DNA of 5,771 bases, taken from assembly GCA_016931365.1 (NCBI GenBank), contig JAFGEY010000223.1, positions 1-5,771 on the forward strand. Reading direction: 5' to 3'. Position 1 is the first letter of the stretch. Each line of letters starts with the position of its first letter. This DNA comes from Anaerolineae bacterium (lineage in GTDB: Bacteria > Chloroflexota > Anaerolineae > JAFGEY01). This document shows positions 1 through 5,404 of this stretch, piece after piece. The notes beneath the pieces were generated by a model. That model ran no database searches. It saw nothing but the letters and a program-made list of their open reading frames with translations, and was not told the DNA's origin. The translations under genes and the position numbers were made by a program.

Positions 1-34
1 ACGCAACAATGTTTCGAATGAGAGGAGTATTTTG

Positions 35-63
35 CCCTATTTGAGTCACTTTGTAAAGTCCAA
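35..63. repeat. Possible degenerate relic of the MITE end found at 5405-5535
   Basis: The plus strand reads CCCTATTTG (35-43), twelve-odd unrelated bases including TTTGT, then AAAGTCCAA (55-63). The right end of the MITE near 5515-5535 has the same two blocks, CCCTATTTG and AAAGTCCAA, separated by only three bases. The region 1-106 contains no gene that I can see. It is the 3' flank of the lectin gene, and no convincing terminator is visible in it. The similarity is short and may be chance. Confidence 0.25.
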
Positions 64-106
64 ATCTTTTTCTGCAAGGCTATAGCGCTCTACAAACTTG
101 CGGCGC

Positions 107-1330
107 TCAGGTAGCAGATGGATCGCAGGAGCCAAAGTTCGAGATGTCGTGGTTGTTCGTCGCGCCGCCGGTCGATGCGGCGATGCCCACGCGCAAGGTG
201 GCCGGCGCGGCGATCTGGCCGGGCGCCGTGTTCAGGTTATAGTTGTTGATGACCGTCTCATAGCCTGAGCCGAAATCGACCATGACCGTGACCAGACCGC
301 TGTTTAGGGTGACCACCACGTGCCGCGGGCTGGCGCGAGTGACGCCGTCAATCGTTCGCGGCGACACCGAAACGCCGGTCAAATAGTTGTAGCCGGTCAG
401 GCCATTGCCCGAACCGCGCAGGACGACCGAATCCGGCCTGTTGCCGGGGCCGCCACTGCCATTGATAGGGTCGGAAAAGCCGCCCCATTCGTCAAAGCCG
501 ATGCCCAGGTAAGCGTGGCTCAAGCCGTTTATGGACAGAGAAGGAGTGCTGGCATAACTCAGTGCCCCGCCAGGGCCACCCAATGTCGGCGGATAGTAGG
601 CATTGTCGCCGTCATAGAAAAAGACACTAAAGCCATCGGCGCCGCTGCCGCCAAAGGCGGCGTAATCGAACGAGATGGCAAAGCTGCTGCCGAACGAGAA
701 CGCAGTGGGGTACAAAGCGGCTCCACGCTGGTTGTTAGCCACGCCGGTCAGGCGAATCCAATCGCCGTCGACAGAGGCGCTGTTTAGCAGCACCCAGTCG
801 CCAATTGGCAGCGGCGGGCAGGTGACTGGTGGTGTGGCCGTGGGTGTGGGTGGCACGACCGTGTTGGTCGGTGTGGCCGTGGGTGTGGGTGGCACGACCG
901 TGTTGGTCGGTGTGGGCACCGGCGACTGGGCCTCGACCGGGCTGGGGGCCAGGATGGAGGCAATCGTCGGCACCAGTGCGGCGGCCAGTCCCCAGGCCAG
1001 CATCTGGCGACGGGTCAGCGGCTTGACGCCGCCCGCTTTGGCAGCTTCGGCCTGGCCTACGTCCAGGTCGTCGAGCAGGTGGGCGTCCTGGAGTTGGGCC
1101 AGGCTGGCTTCGACCACGGCCTGGGCCTGGATCGCATCCAGGTTGGATAAAAGGTCGCCGCGCAGGGTGGCCGCCATCTGCGCCGGCGCGGTCTGGCCGT
1201 CGCACAGTTGCCATACCTGGGCGACGGTGGGGTTGAGGGCATGCACCCCTTTGCGCTGCCAGTCATAGAGGCACAGCTCGTCGTTCAAGGTTTCGATATG
1301 CACAGTCTTGGATTGTTGCGGATACGTCAT
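107..1330 (-). CDS. Exported PqqD-domain / L-type-lectin-like protein
   Basis: This is a 407-residue protein starting at ATG 1330. A longer reading from GTG 1384 adds 18 residues, but AAGGAGG (1337-1343) sits 6 nt before the ATG and decides the start. Residues about 8-90 resemble a PqqD-type domain (LNDELCLYD, then ALNPTVAQVWQLCDG, then a helical tail ending LLDDLD). PqqD domains normally bind peptide precursors and present them to a radical-SAM partner, but no such partner is visible here. Residues 105-134 form a Tat-like internal signal (LTRRQML, hydrophobic stretch, VEA/Q cleavage-like site). A Pro/Thr linker with a 13-residue tandem repeat spans about 137-170. Residues about 176-402 resemble an L-type lectin: ADGFSVFFYD, LGIGFDEWGGF, and a C-terminal LRVGIAASTGG...NHDISNFG. 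The only two cysteines after the signal, C171 and C402, bracket the lectin domain and could form a disulfide. The exported part probably binds carbohydrate, and the ligand is unknown. The gene lies 82 nt downstream of the receiver-like gene, probably in the same transcript. Confidence 0.85.
   Translation of the reverse strand: MTYPQQSKTVHIETLNDELCLYDWQRKGVHALNPTVAQVWQLCDGQTAPAQMAATLRGDLLSNLDAIQAQAVVEASLAQLQDAHLLDDLDVGQAEAAKAGGVKPLTRRQMLAWGLAAALVPTIASILAPSPVEAQSPVPTPTNTVVPPTPTATPTNTVVPPTPTATPPVTCPPLPIGDWVLLNSASVDGDWIRLTGVANNQRGAALYPTAFSFGSSFAISFDYAAFGGSGADGFSVFFYDGDNAYYPPTLGGPGGALSYASTPSLSINGLSHAYLGIGFDEWGGFSDPINGSGGPGNRPDSVVLRGSGNGLTGYNYLTGVSVSPRTIDGVTRASPRHVVVTLNSGLVTVMVDFGSGYETVINNYNLNTAPGQIAAPATLRVGIAASTGGATNNHDISNFGSCDPSAT
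831..915 (-). repeat. 39-bp in-frame tandem repeat encoding the Pro/Thr linker
   Basis: Two identical 39-bp copies (831-869 and 870-908) are followed by a 7-bp partial third copy (909-915). Each copy encodes 13 residues, PTNTVVPPTPTAT in phase, within the linker between the export signal and the lectin-like domain. Perfect identity between the copies at DNA level suggests recent duplication or ongoing slippage. Copy-number change would alter linker length without shifting frame. Confidence 0.95.
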
Positions 1331-1336
1331 CTGGTT

Positions 1337-1343
1337 CCTCCTT
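1337..1343 (-). promoter_or_regulatory. Shine-Dalgarno site of the PqqD-lectin gene
   Basis: The minus strand reads AAGGAGG with a 6-nt spacer to ATG 1330. It is a near-ideal ribosome binding site and argues against the upstream GTG at 1384 as the start. Confidence 0.85.
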
Positions 1344-1372
1344 GTTCTCAAGAATAAATGGATCAACCGGCC

Positions 1373-1389
1373 GAACAGTGTCACAGTTC
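1373..1389. promoter_or_regulatory. 17-bp dyad in the intercistronic gap
   Basis: GAACAGTG-T-CACAGTTC (plus strand) has seven of eight positions paired around a central T. It lies between the stop of the receiver-like gene and the start of the PqqD-lectin gene. It could be an operator for a dimeric regulator or a small mRNA hairpin. There is no direct evidence of function. Confidence 0.35.
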
Positions 1390-1412
1390 AGATGTTTCGT
1401 GCGCTCCTCCTT

Positions 1413-1763
1413 TCAATGCTGCCCCGATCTCTGCACGTCAAGCAGCAGGTCGTTCAAATCGCCCAGGCAGGCTATCGTGCGCTGCTCGCCGCGCCAGACC
1501 AGGGCGCGCTTCTCGGCAGCGTCCAGCCCCACCACGACCATACGCGGATGGGCGGTCAAGAAGGCGGCGGCAAACTGTGCGTCCATGCCGGCCGCGTCAT
1601 AGATCAAGATGCCCGCCTGCAGCGCGCCAAGCTGCGCCTGCGCGTCCGCGTAAGCAGGGTCGAGGCGCAGCACGACCCAGTCGCCACACTGTCGCAAGGT
1701 CAGCTCGACGCCGGAGAGAAACAGCGAATTGCCATAGAGAATCACCTGGAGCGGATTGGGCAC
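1413..1763 (-). CDS. Small stand-alone degenerate receiver-domain protein
   Basis: This is a protein of 116 residues from GTG 1763. A TTG at 1769 in the same frame would leave only 2 nt after AGGAG, while the GTG has 8 nt, so the GTG is preferred. The fold pattern resembles a CheY-like receiver. LQVILYGNSLFLSGVELTL matches the first strand and helix (compare LRVLLVDDQPIFLEGLRNLL in the neighbouring response regulator), and GILIYDAAG matches the strand carrying the phospho-aspartate, leaving D56 in that position. The acidic pair that binds magnesium is replaced by G11-N12, and no conserved Lys is seen near the fifth strand, so normal phosphotransfer is unlikely. There is no output domain. It may act as a protein-interaction or pseudo-receiver module. 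The gene has its own putative promoter and lies just upstream of the PqqD-lectin gene. A short unrelated alpha/beta protein cannot be excluded. Confidence 0.7.
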   Translation of the reverse strand: MPNPLQVILYGNSLFLSGVELTLRQCGDWVVLRLDPAYADAQAQLGALQAGILIYDAAGMDAQFAAAFLTAHPRMVVVGLDAAEKRALVWRGEQRTIACLGDLNDLLLDVQRSGQH

Positions 1764-1771
1764 GGACAAGA

Positions 1772-1776
1772 CTCCT
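1772..1776 (-). promoter_or_regulatory. Shine-Dalgarno site deciding the receiver-like gene start
   Basis: The minus strand reads AGGAG. The spacing is 2 nt to TTG 1769 and 8 nt to GTG 1763, which favours the GTG start. Confidence 0.6.
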
Positions 1777-1835
1777 GTCGGAACGGAAGCAAGGCCGCGA
1801 TAAGAAAACGCGAGGGAATTTTCCCCACAAGGTCA

Positions 1836-1865
1836 ATCATACCGCACCTGGAGGGGTAAAATCAA
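1836..1865 (-). promoter_or_regulatory. Putative sigma70-type promoter of the receiver/PqqD-lectin unit
   Basis: On the minus strand TTGATT (1865-1860) and TATGAT (1841-1836) are separated by 18 bp. The -10 matches consensus at five of six positions, and the -35 matches at its TTGA core. Transcription would start near 1829, leaving about 65 nt of leader before GTG 1763. A short dyad, GGGAA-TT-TTCCC at 1814-1825, lies just inside the predicted transcript. The site falls in the 199-bp gap between the response regulator and this gene, where a promoter is expected. Confidence 0.45.
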
Positions 1866-1913
1866 TCAAGAAAGGATAGGAAAAGTATAGTCTTGCGGGG
1901 ACGAGTGAAATAG

Positions 1914-1941
1914 AAACCCGTTTTGGCAAAAACCGGGGTTT
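1914..1941 (-). terminator. Possible terminator hairpin after the response regulator
   Basis: AAACCCGTTTT (1914-1924) pairs with AAAAC-CG-GGGTTT (1929-1941), with a 4-nt loop and a 2-nt bulge. It lies about 20 nt downstream of the response regulator stop. On the minus strand it is followed only by a moderately T-rich stretch (CTATTTC), so termination strength is uncertain. The symmetry could serve either strand. Confidence 0.4.
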
Positions 1942-1962
1942 GGGGCCTATTCCGAATACGGG

Positions 1963-2613
1963 TCAGGGCGCCAGGCCGCTGCGGCGGGCGTAGACGATGG
2001 CTTGCTGGCGGCTGCGCAGGTGCAGGCGATCCAGAATTTGCTTCATGTGATACTTGATCGTGGCCTCACTGATGAACAACTGCTGCCCTACCTGGCGATA
2101 GGTCAACCCTTGGGCCACCAGAGCCAGCACCTGCTGTTGCTGTGGAGTCAGTTCGGCGTCGAGGGCCAGCGCTTCCGGCGCCGGCTGCTCAAATTCAGCG
2201 CGCATCCGCGCGGCCAGCTCGGGCGCGACCGGCGGCGCGCTGCGATCCAGGTTGAACAACAGGTCCACAAAATCCCCGGCGTCCATGTTTTTGAGCAAAT
2301 AGCCGGCCGCGCCGGCCTTGAGCGTATCAAACAGGTCGGACTCGCTGGCCGAAACGGTGAGAATGAGAATTTTGGCGTCGGGAAATTCGGCCTGGATGCG
2401 CCGGGTGGCCTCCAGGCCGCCGCAGCGCGGCATGTGCAGGTCCATCACCACCACATCGGGGTGAATCCGACGAACCTGCTCTTGCGCCTCGATGCCGTCC
2501 GTTGCCGTCCCCACGACCTGTATGCCCTGAGCCACAAGCAAATTGCGCAGCCCTTCCAGGAAAATGGGCTGATCGTCGACCAGCAGCACGCGCAGCGGCC
2601 TGACTGCGGTCAC
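1963..2613 (-). CDS. NarL/FixJ-family response regulator (receiver + LuxR HTH)
   Basis: A protein of about 216 residues from GTG 2613, ending in TGA. The receiver domain carries all key residues: acidic pair D13-D14 (LLVDDQ), phospho-acceptor D58 (VVVMDLHMP), T86 (ILTVS) and K108 (GYLLKN). Residues about 154-213 form a LuxR-type helix-turn-helix (LTPQQQQVLALVAQGLTYRQ, then LFISEATIKYHMKQILDRL). It is expected to dimerise and bind DNA after phosphorylation by the kinase encoded just upstream. The GTG lies 2 nt after the TAA that ends the frameshifted kinase frame, so translational coupling is plausible, but I see no good Shine-Dalgarno. The same frame is open upstream to TTG 2742 and beyond. 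That extension encodes the tail of the kinase ATPase domain, so the intact ancestor may have been one fused protein. Confidence 0.9.
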   Translation of the reverse strand: MTAVRPLRVLLVDDQPIFLEGLRNLLVAQGIQVVGTATDGIEAQEQVRRIHPDVVVMDLHMPRCGGLEATRRIQAEFPDAKILILTVSASESDLFDTLKAGAAGYLLKNMDAGDFVDLLFNLDRSAPPVAPELAARMRAEFEQPAPEALALDAELTPQQQQVLALVAQGLTYRQVGQQLFISEATIKYHMKQILDRLHLRSRQQAIVYARRSGLAP

Positions 2614-2615
2614 TT

Positions 2616-5171
2616 TTATCGACGGGGCACTCGCCAACGGCGCGATGGGGATATGCACGTGAACGCGCGTCCCTTCGCCGGGGGCCGACTGGATCTCCAA
2701 CCGTCCGCCGGCCTGTGCGGCCCGCTCGCGCATAATCTGCAAGCCGAAATGGTCCCCACCCTCTCCCTCTTCCGTGAAACGGGGGAAGGCTGGGCGGGGG
2801 TAAACCCCACGCCATCATCGCTGATGGTCAGGAGCAGCTCATTATCCAGGTATTCCAGGCGCACGTCGATCCGCTGCGCCCGCGCGTGCCGCAGGGCATT
2901 GGTCAAAGCTTCCCGGAGGATGCGCAGCAGGTTCAACTCGGTCGATGAACTCAGCCAGGGGACGGCCCAGGTCTGGGGTATGTCAAGGTGAACCGGCTGT
3001 CCGTACAGCTGGTCGCAATGCTGCACGTATTTTTTCAAACTGGCGCCAAAGTCATCAAACCCGGCCGTTTGCTGGTCTGCGCGCGCGGGGGAGGCGGCGC
3101 CGGTTCGCATGCCGAGGATAAACTCACGCACGTCGGCGTGACCTTGCTGGGCAATGGCCGCCAGGCGAGCGAGCAGCGCGTCGCCGGCGGCGTCACTCTC
3201 CTGGCTGAACAGGACGCGCGCGGCCTGCGTTTGCACATTGATGTACTCCAACACCTGCCCCAGGCCGTCGTGCAGGTCGCGGCCCAGACGGGTGCGTTCT
3301 TCCAGCGCGGCCAGGTCGCGCTGTTGGGCGATGATCGTGGCCTGCGCCTCCTCGCGGGCGGCCATCTCGGCGCGCAGGTGCGCGTTGGCCGCGTCGAGTT
3401 CTGCTGTTTGTGCAGACAGCAAAGCTGTCCGCTCGGCCACCCGCTCGCCGAGGTTGTAGATCAGGCCGCTCAAAGTCGAGGCCAACACATTGAACGAGCG
3501 GGTGAGCGATCCGATCTCGTCTTCAAACTGCACGGGCACGCGGCGCTCCATCTGCCCGGTCTCCATCTGCTGCACGCCGCGCAGCAGGGCATTGAGCGGG
3601 CGGACCAAACTCACATAGAGCATCAACGGAAAGCCGGCCGAGACCAGCGCGCTGGCTATCAGGATCAAGACGGCCAAAGAGGCCAGCGGCGCATGCACAT
3701 GGCGGCGAAATTCGACGAGATAGTCCCAGACAATGCCTTCCGGCCCGCCTCGAATGGGCAGCGTCGTCCGTTCAACGACCTGTGGCCCCGGCCCGCTCAG
3801 GCTGCCGGGCAGCGCGCCCACGGCCCATACGCTGGCCCCCGGATCGTCGTTCGCGTGAAAGGCCAATCGCTCCGGCAGGCCATTGTAAGCCAGGTCGAAA
3901 ACGCCGCTGGCATACAGGGTGGCCTGAAAGGTGAATTCGGCCTCTTGCTGGACAAATCCGCGCACCCCGGCCCAGGTTGCGATCAACCGGCCTGATTCCT
4001 GGCTGACAAAGACGCCGCCCGGCCCCATTTCCGGATACAAGTCGGTGAGCAGCGGCAGGATCAGCGGCGCGCCAGCGCCGTAACGATATTGGTACATACG
4101 GTACTGCATCGGCTGTCCCATGCTCACCGTGCCATCGTTGCAGATATAAACCTGAGCATAGGTCTGTCCGTAAAAAGGAAACTCGAACGCCAGCGGTGCG
4201 CTGCATGTGCGCGCGGCGTCTTCGGCCAAGGACAAACGCTCGCCCCGGGGAATGTGCCAGGTCAGGGGAATTTCGGTCACATCGTACCCGCCGAGGTCGT
4301 TGGGCGCAAAGCGCAGTGCGCGGTGGTCGGGCAGGTCGGGCTGGTAGGTCGCCTCGTATATGGGCGAGATCACCCAGCCAACGATGCTCAAAACAAGCAG
4401 CATCGTGATCAAGGCGACGCCGGCCAGCCTGGCCAGAAAAGAAGTCATTTCCGGCAAGTGATTCAGATAGACCAGGGCAAAGACAAACAACGAAATGGAT
4501 ATCCCCAGTGAGATGCCCATATTGGACAGCGACACAGACACCCAATAGGCTGCGCGCAAGAGGGTAAACAGATTCAACGTGGCGACAAAGAGAAAAATCA
4601 GGGCAAAGGCGCGCGCGGCCCGCGCCGGTCGGGTCGGTGGGCGCAGCAAAGGGACAACACAGCGCATCCAGAACTCACCACCGCGGTCGGATTGAGCCCA
4701 GACTTGCCGCAAAAAGGCTGCCGGCACCCACAAAAAGAACAGCAACAAGAGGACATCGCTCCAGTTGGAACGGTACTCGATCACACCGGCGCCAAGCCTC
4801 GCCAATCGATAAAGGGCGTAACCGGCTTCCCAGAGCGCATAAAGGCCGCCGGCGACCCATGACAGTTTTGCCTCGCCGGGCAGCGTTACCGGAAAATGGT
4901 AGGCAAACTGGAGCAGCAAGAGCAGCGCCAACGCCAGCAGCGTATTCTGGACCAGCACCACATAGAGCCGCCCGGTGGGCAGCAACGCCGCCTCTAAAAA
5001 GAGCGAGGCGATAAAGGCCGTGACGGCAATGTAAAAACCGGCGAGCAGCAAAATGTGGCGCGGGCGGTTGGGCTGCCGCGCCTTTCCAAGCACATAGCCG
5101 CCGACCAGCACGGTGATGATCAATTGGGCCAAATAGCCAATCGCTGCAGGCGTCAGATACAATTTCAACAA
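2616..5171 (-). CDS. Membrane sensor histidine kinase (DesK/NarX type), frameshifted in its ATPase domain
   Basis: The 851-residue frame starts at one of two adjacent TTG codons, 5171 or 5168. GAGGGG at 5175-5180 is 3 or 6 nt away, favouring 5168 (numbering here counts from 5171). Residues about 9-270 hold about eight membrane helices. Residues about 271-495 form an extracytoplasmic domain with a recurring-type pattern (FEFPFYGQTYAQVYICNDGT, LLTDLYPEMGPGGVFV, FQATLYASGVFDLAYN). A further helix spans 496-520. HAMP follows at about 520-573 (VRPLNALLRG, EDEIGSLTRSFNVLA), then a coiled coil at about 574-622. HisKA_3 has the phospho-acceptor H634 in RLGRDLHDGLGQ. The ATPase domain begins with the N box (EALTNALRHA, N758) and G1 box (DDGVGF, 785-790). 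After residue 790 the frame is lost: the last 61 residues are not ATPase-like, and the true C-terminal half lies in another frame (2619-2754). As written, the protein lacks its G2 box and is probably inactive. Sequencing error, a real mutation or variable slippage are all possible. Its partner is the response regulator immediately downstream. Confidence 0.9.
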   Translation of the reverse strand: MLKLYLTPAAIGYLAQLIITVLVGGYVLGKARQPNRPRHILLLAGFYIAVTAFIASLFLEAALLPTGRLYVVLVQNTLLALALLLLLQFAYHFPVTLPGEAKLSWVAGGLYALWEAGYALYRLARLGAGVIEYRSNWSDVLLLLFFLWVPAAFLRQVWAQSDRGGEFWMRCVVPLLRPPTRPARAARAFALIFLFVATLNLFTLLRAAYWVSVSLSNMGISLGISISLFVFALVYLNHLPEMTSFLARLAGVALITMLLVLSIVGWVISPIYEATYQPDLPDHRALRFAPNDLGGYDVTEIPLTWHIPRGERLSLAEDAARTCSAPLAFEFPFYGQTYAQVYICNDGTVSMGQPMQYRMYQYRYGAGAPLILPLLTDLYPEMGPGGVFVSQESGRLIATWAGVRGFVQQEAEFTFQATLYASGVFDLAYNGLPERLAFHANDDPGASVWAVGALPGSLSGPGPQVVERTTLPIRGGPEGIVWDYLVEFRRHVHAPLASLAVLILIASALVSAGFPLMLYVSLVRPLNALLRGVQQMETGQMERRVPVQFEDEIGSLTRSFNVLASTLSGLIYNLGERVAERTALLSAQTAELDAANAHLRAEMAAREEAQATIIAQQRDLAALEERTRLGRDLHDGLGQVLEYINVQTQAARVLFSQESDAAGDALLARLAAIAQQGHADVREFILGMRTGAASPARADQQTAGFDDFGASLKKYVQHCDQLYGQPVHLDIPQTWAVPWLSSSTELNLLRILREALTNALRHARAQRIDVRLEYLDNELLLTISDDGVGFTPAQPSPVSRKRERVGTISACRLCASGPHRPADGWRSSRPPAKGRAFTCISPSRRWRVPRR
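2619..2754 (-). pseudogene. Out-of-frame C-terminal half of the kinase ATPase domain
   Basis: Read in the response-regulator frame, this stretch encodes DHFGLQIMRERA, then GGRLEIQSAPGEGTRVHVHIPI. That is the typical G2-box end of a DesK/NarX-type HATPase_c domain. In the kinase frame the same bases give an unrelated Arg/Pro/Ser-rich tail with no ATPase motif. The segment therefore belongs to the kinase but is separated from it by a frame change next to the inserted palindrome. It is continuous with the response regulator without a stop. Confidence 0.85.
2755..2801. repeat. GC-rich imperfect palindrome interrupting the kinase gene
   Basis: This is a 47-nt stretch between the codons for F790 (DDGVGF) and the shifted DHFGL. 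It is built from C-rich and G-rich arms around TTCCGTGAAACGG, giving an imperfect hairpin. The G1-to-G2 linker of DesK-type kinases is usually only several residues long, so this looks like extra sequence. CCCCAC occurs at both borders (2754-2759 and 2805-2810). The composition resembles the small dispersed palindromic repeats common in GC-rich genomes. Whether it is repeated elsewhere in this genome cannot be seen from this window. Confidence 0.6.
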
Positions 5172-5225
5172 GCGCCCCTCAGTCGTCCCGACTCTTTTTC
5201 GATGTGACGGAACAAGTTACCTCCC

Positions 5226-5254
5226 ATTGTACATGCATTGGCGATCAATGGCAA
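5226..5254 (-). promoter_or_regulatory. Sigma70-type promoter of the kinase/response-regulator unit
   Basis: On the minus strand TTGCCA (5254-5249) and TACAAT (5231-5226) are separated by exactly 17 bp. Each matches consensus at five of six positions. Transcription would begin near 5219, leaving a leader of about 48 nt before the TTG starts and their GAGGGG ribosome site. Confidence 0.65.
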
Positions 5255-5321
5255 GGTATGCTGTGAGAACGGGTGTGCTCGCAATGGCAAATGGACAAAC
5301 GCACCCCACTTGCAAGCCGGG

Positions 5322-5350
5322 TTGACAGCAGATTGCCTTGCGACTATACT
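5322..5350 (+). promoter_or_regulatory. Strong sigma70-type promoter facing right
   Basis: TTGACA (5322-5327) and TATACT (5345-5350) are separated by 17 bp. The -35 is perfect and the -10 matches at five of six positions. Transcription would begin near 5357 and run about 245 nt before the first ATG of the rightward gene, through the MITE. It is back-to-back with the kinase promoter, whose -35 is 67 bp away. Confidence 0.8.
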
Positions 5351-5397
5351 GTCTTCTCATTTGAGTCGTGGAGATATGGCCTATCCCCACAAGAACC

Positions 5398-5404
5398 TTG
5401 CATT
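5398..5404. repeat. Left target-site duplication of the MITE
   Basis: TTGCATT is repeated exactly at 5536-5542, directly abutting both terminal inverted repeats. Confidence 0.8.

Noticed and set aside
76..100. Possible terminator GCAAG...CTTGC after the lectin gene
   Set aside because: The stem is only 5 bp with a long unpaired interior and there is no T-run on the minus strand after it.
831..908. CRISPR or regulatory repeat array
   Set aside because: The two copies are directly adjacent without spacers and encode an in-frame Pro/Thr linker.
1331..1384. GTG start giving 18 extra residues to the PqqD-lectin protein
   Set aside because: There is no well-placed ribosome site for GTG 1384, whereas ATG 1330 has AAGGAGG at 6 nt. 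The extra residues contain the translated Shine-Dalgarno (RTRRNQ), which is typical of noncoding leader.
1814..1825. GGGAATTTTCCC dyad as an operator
   Set aside because: Arms of 5 bp are short and expected by chance. It is placed suggestively near the predicted transcription start but is not strong enough to call as a feature.
1308..1859. Plus-strand open frames across the receiver-like gene
   Set aside because: They overlap the minus-strand genes, their Shine-Dalgarno sites and the promoter. The minus-strand reading has good ribosome sites and receiver-like structure.
2754..2810. CCCCAC direct repeats flanking the kinase palindrome as a target-site duplication
   Set aside because: Both lie in G/C-rich low-complexity sequence. 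Treating them as a duplication gives a 51-nt insert that would not by itself explain the frame change.
2002..2991. Long open frame on the plus strand (329 codons)
   Set aside because: It runs antisense to the response regulator and kinase, which have clear domain motifs. Its translation shows no recognisable family and is rich in Gln/His/Arg, typical of an antisense shadow in GC-rich DNA.
2988..3995. Long open frame on the plus strand (335 codons)
   Set aside because: It is antisense to the kinase HAMP, HisKA and outside-domain coding region, with no family motif.
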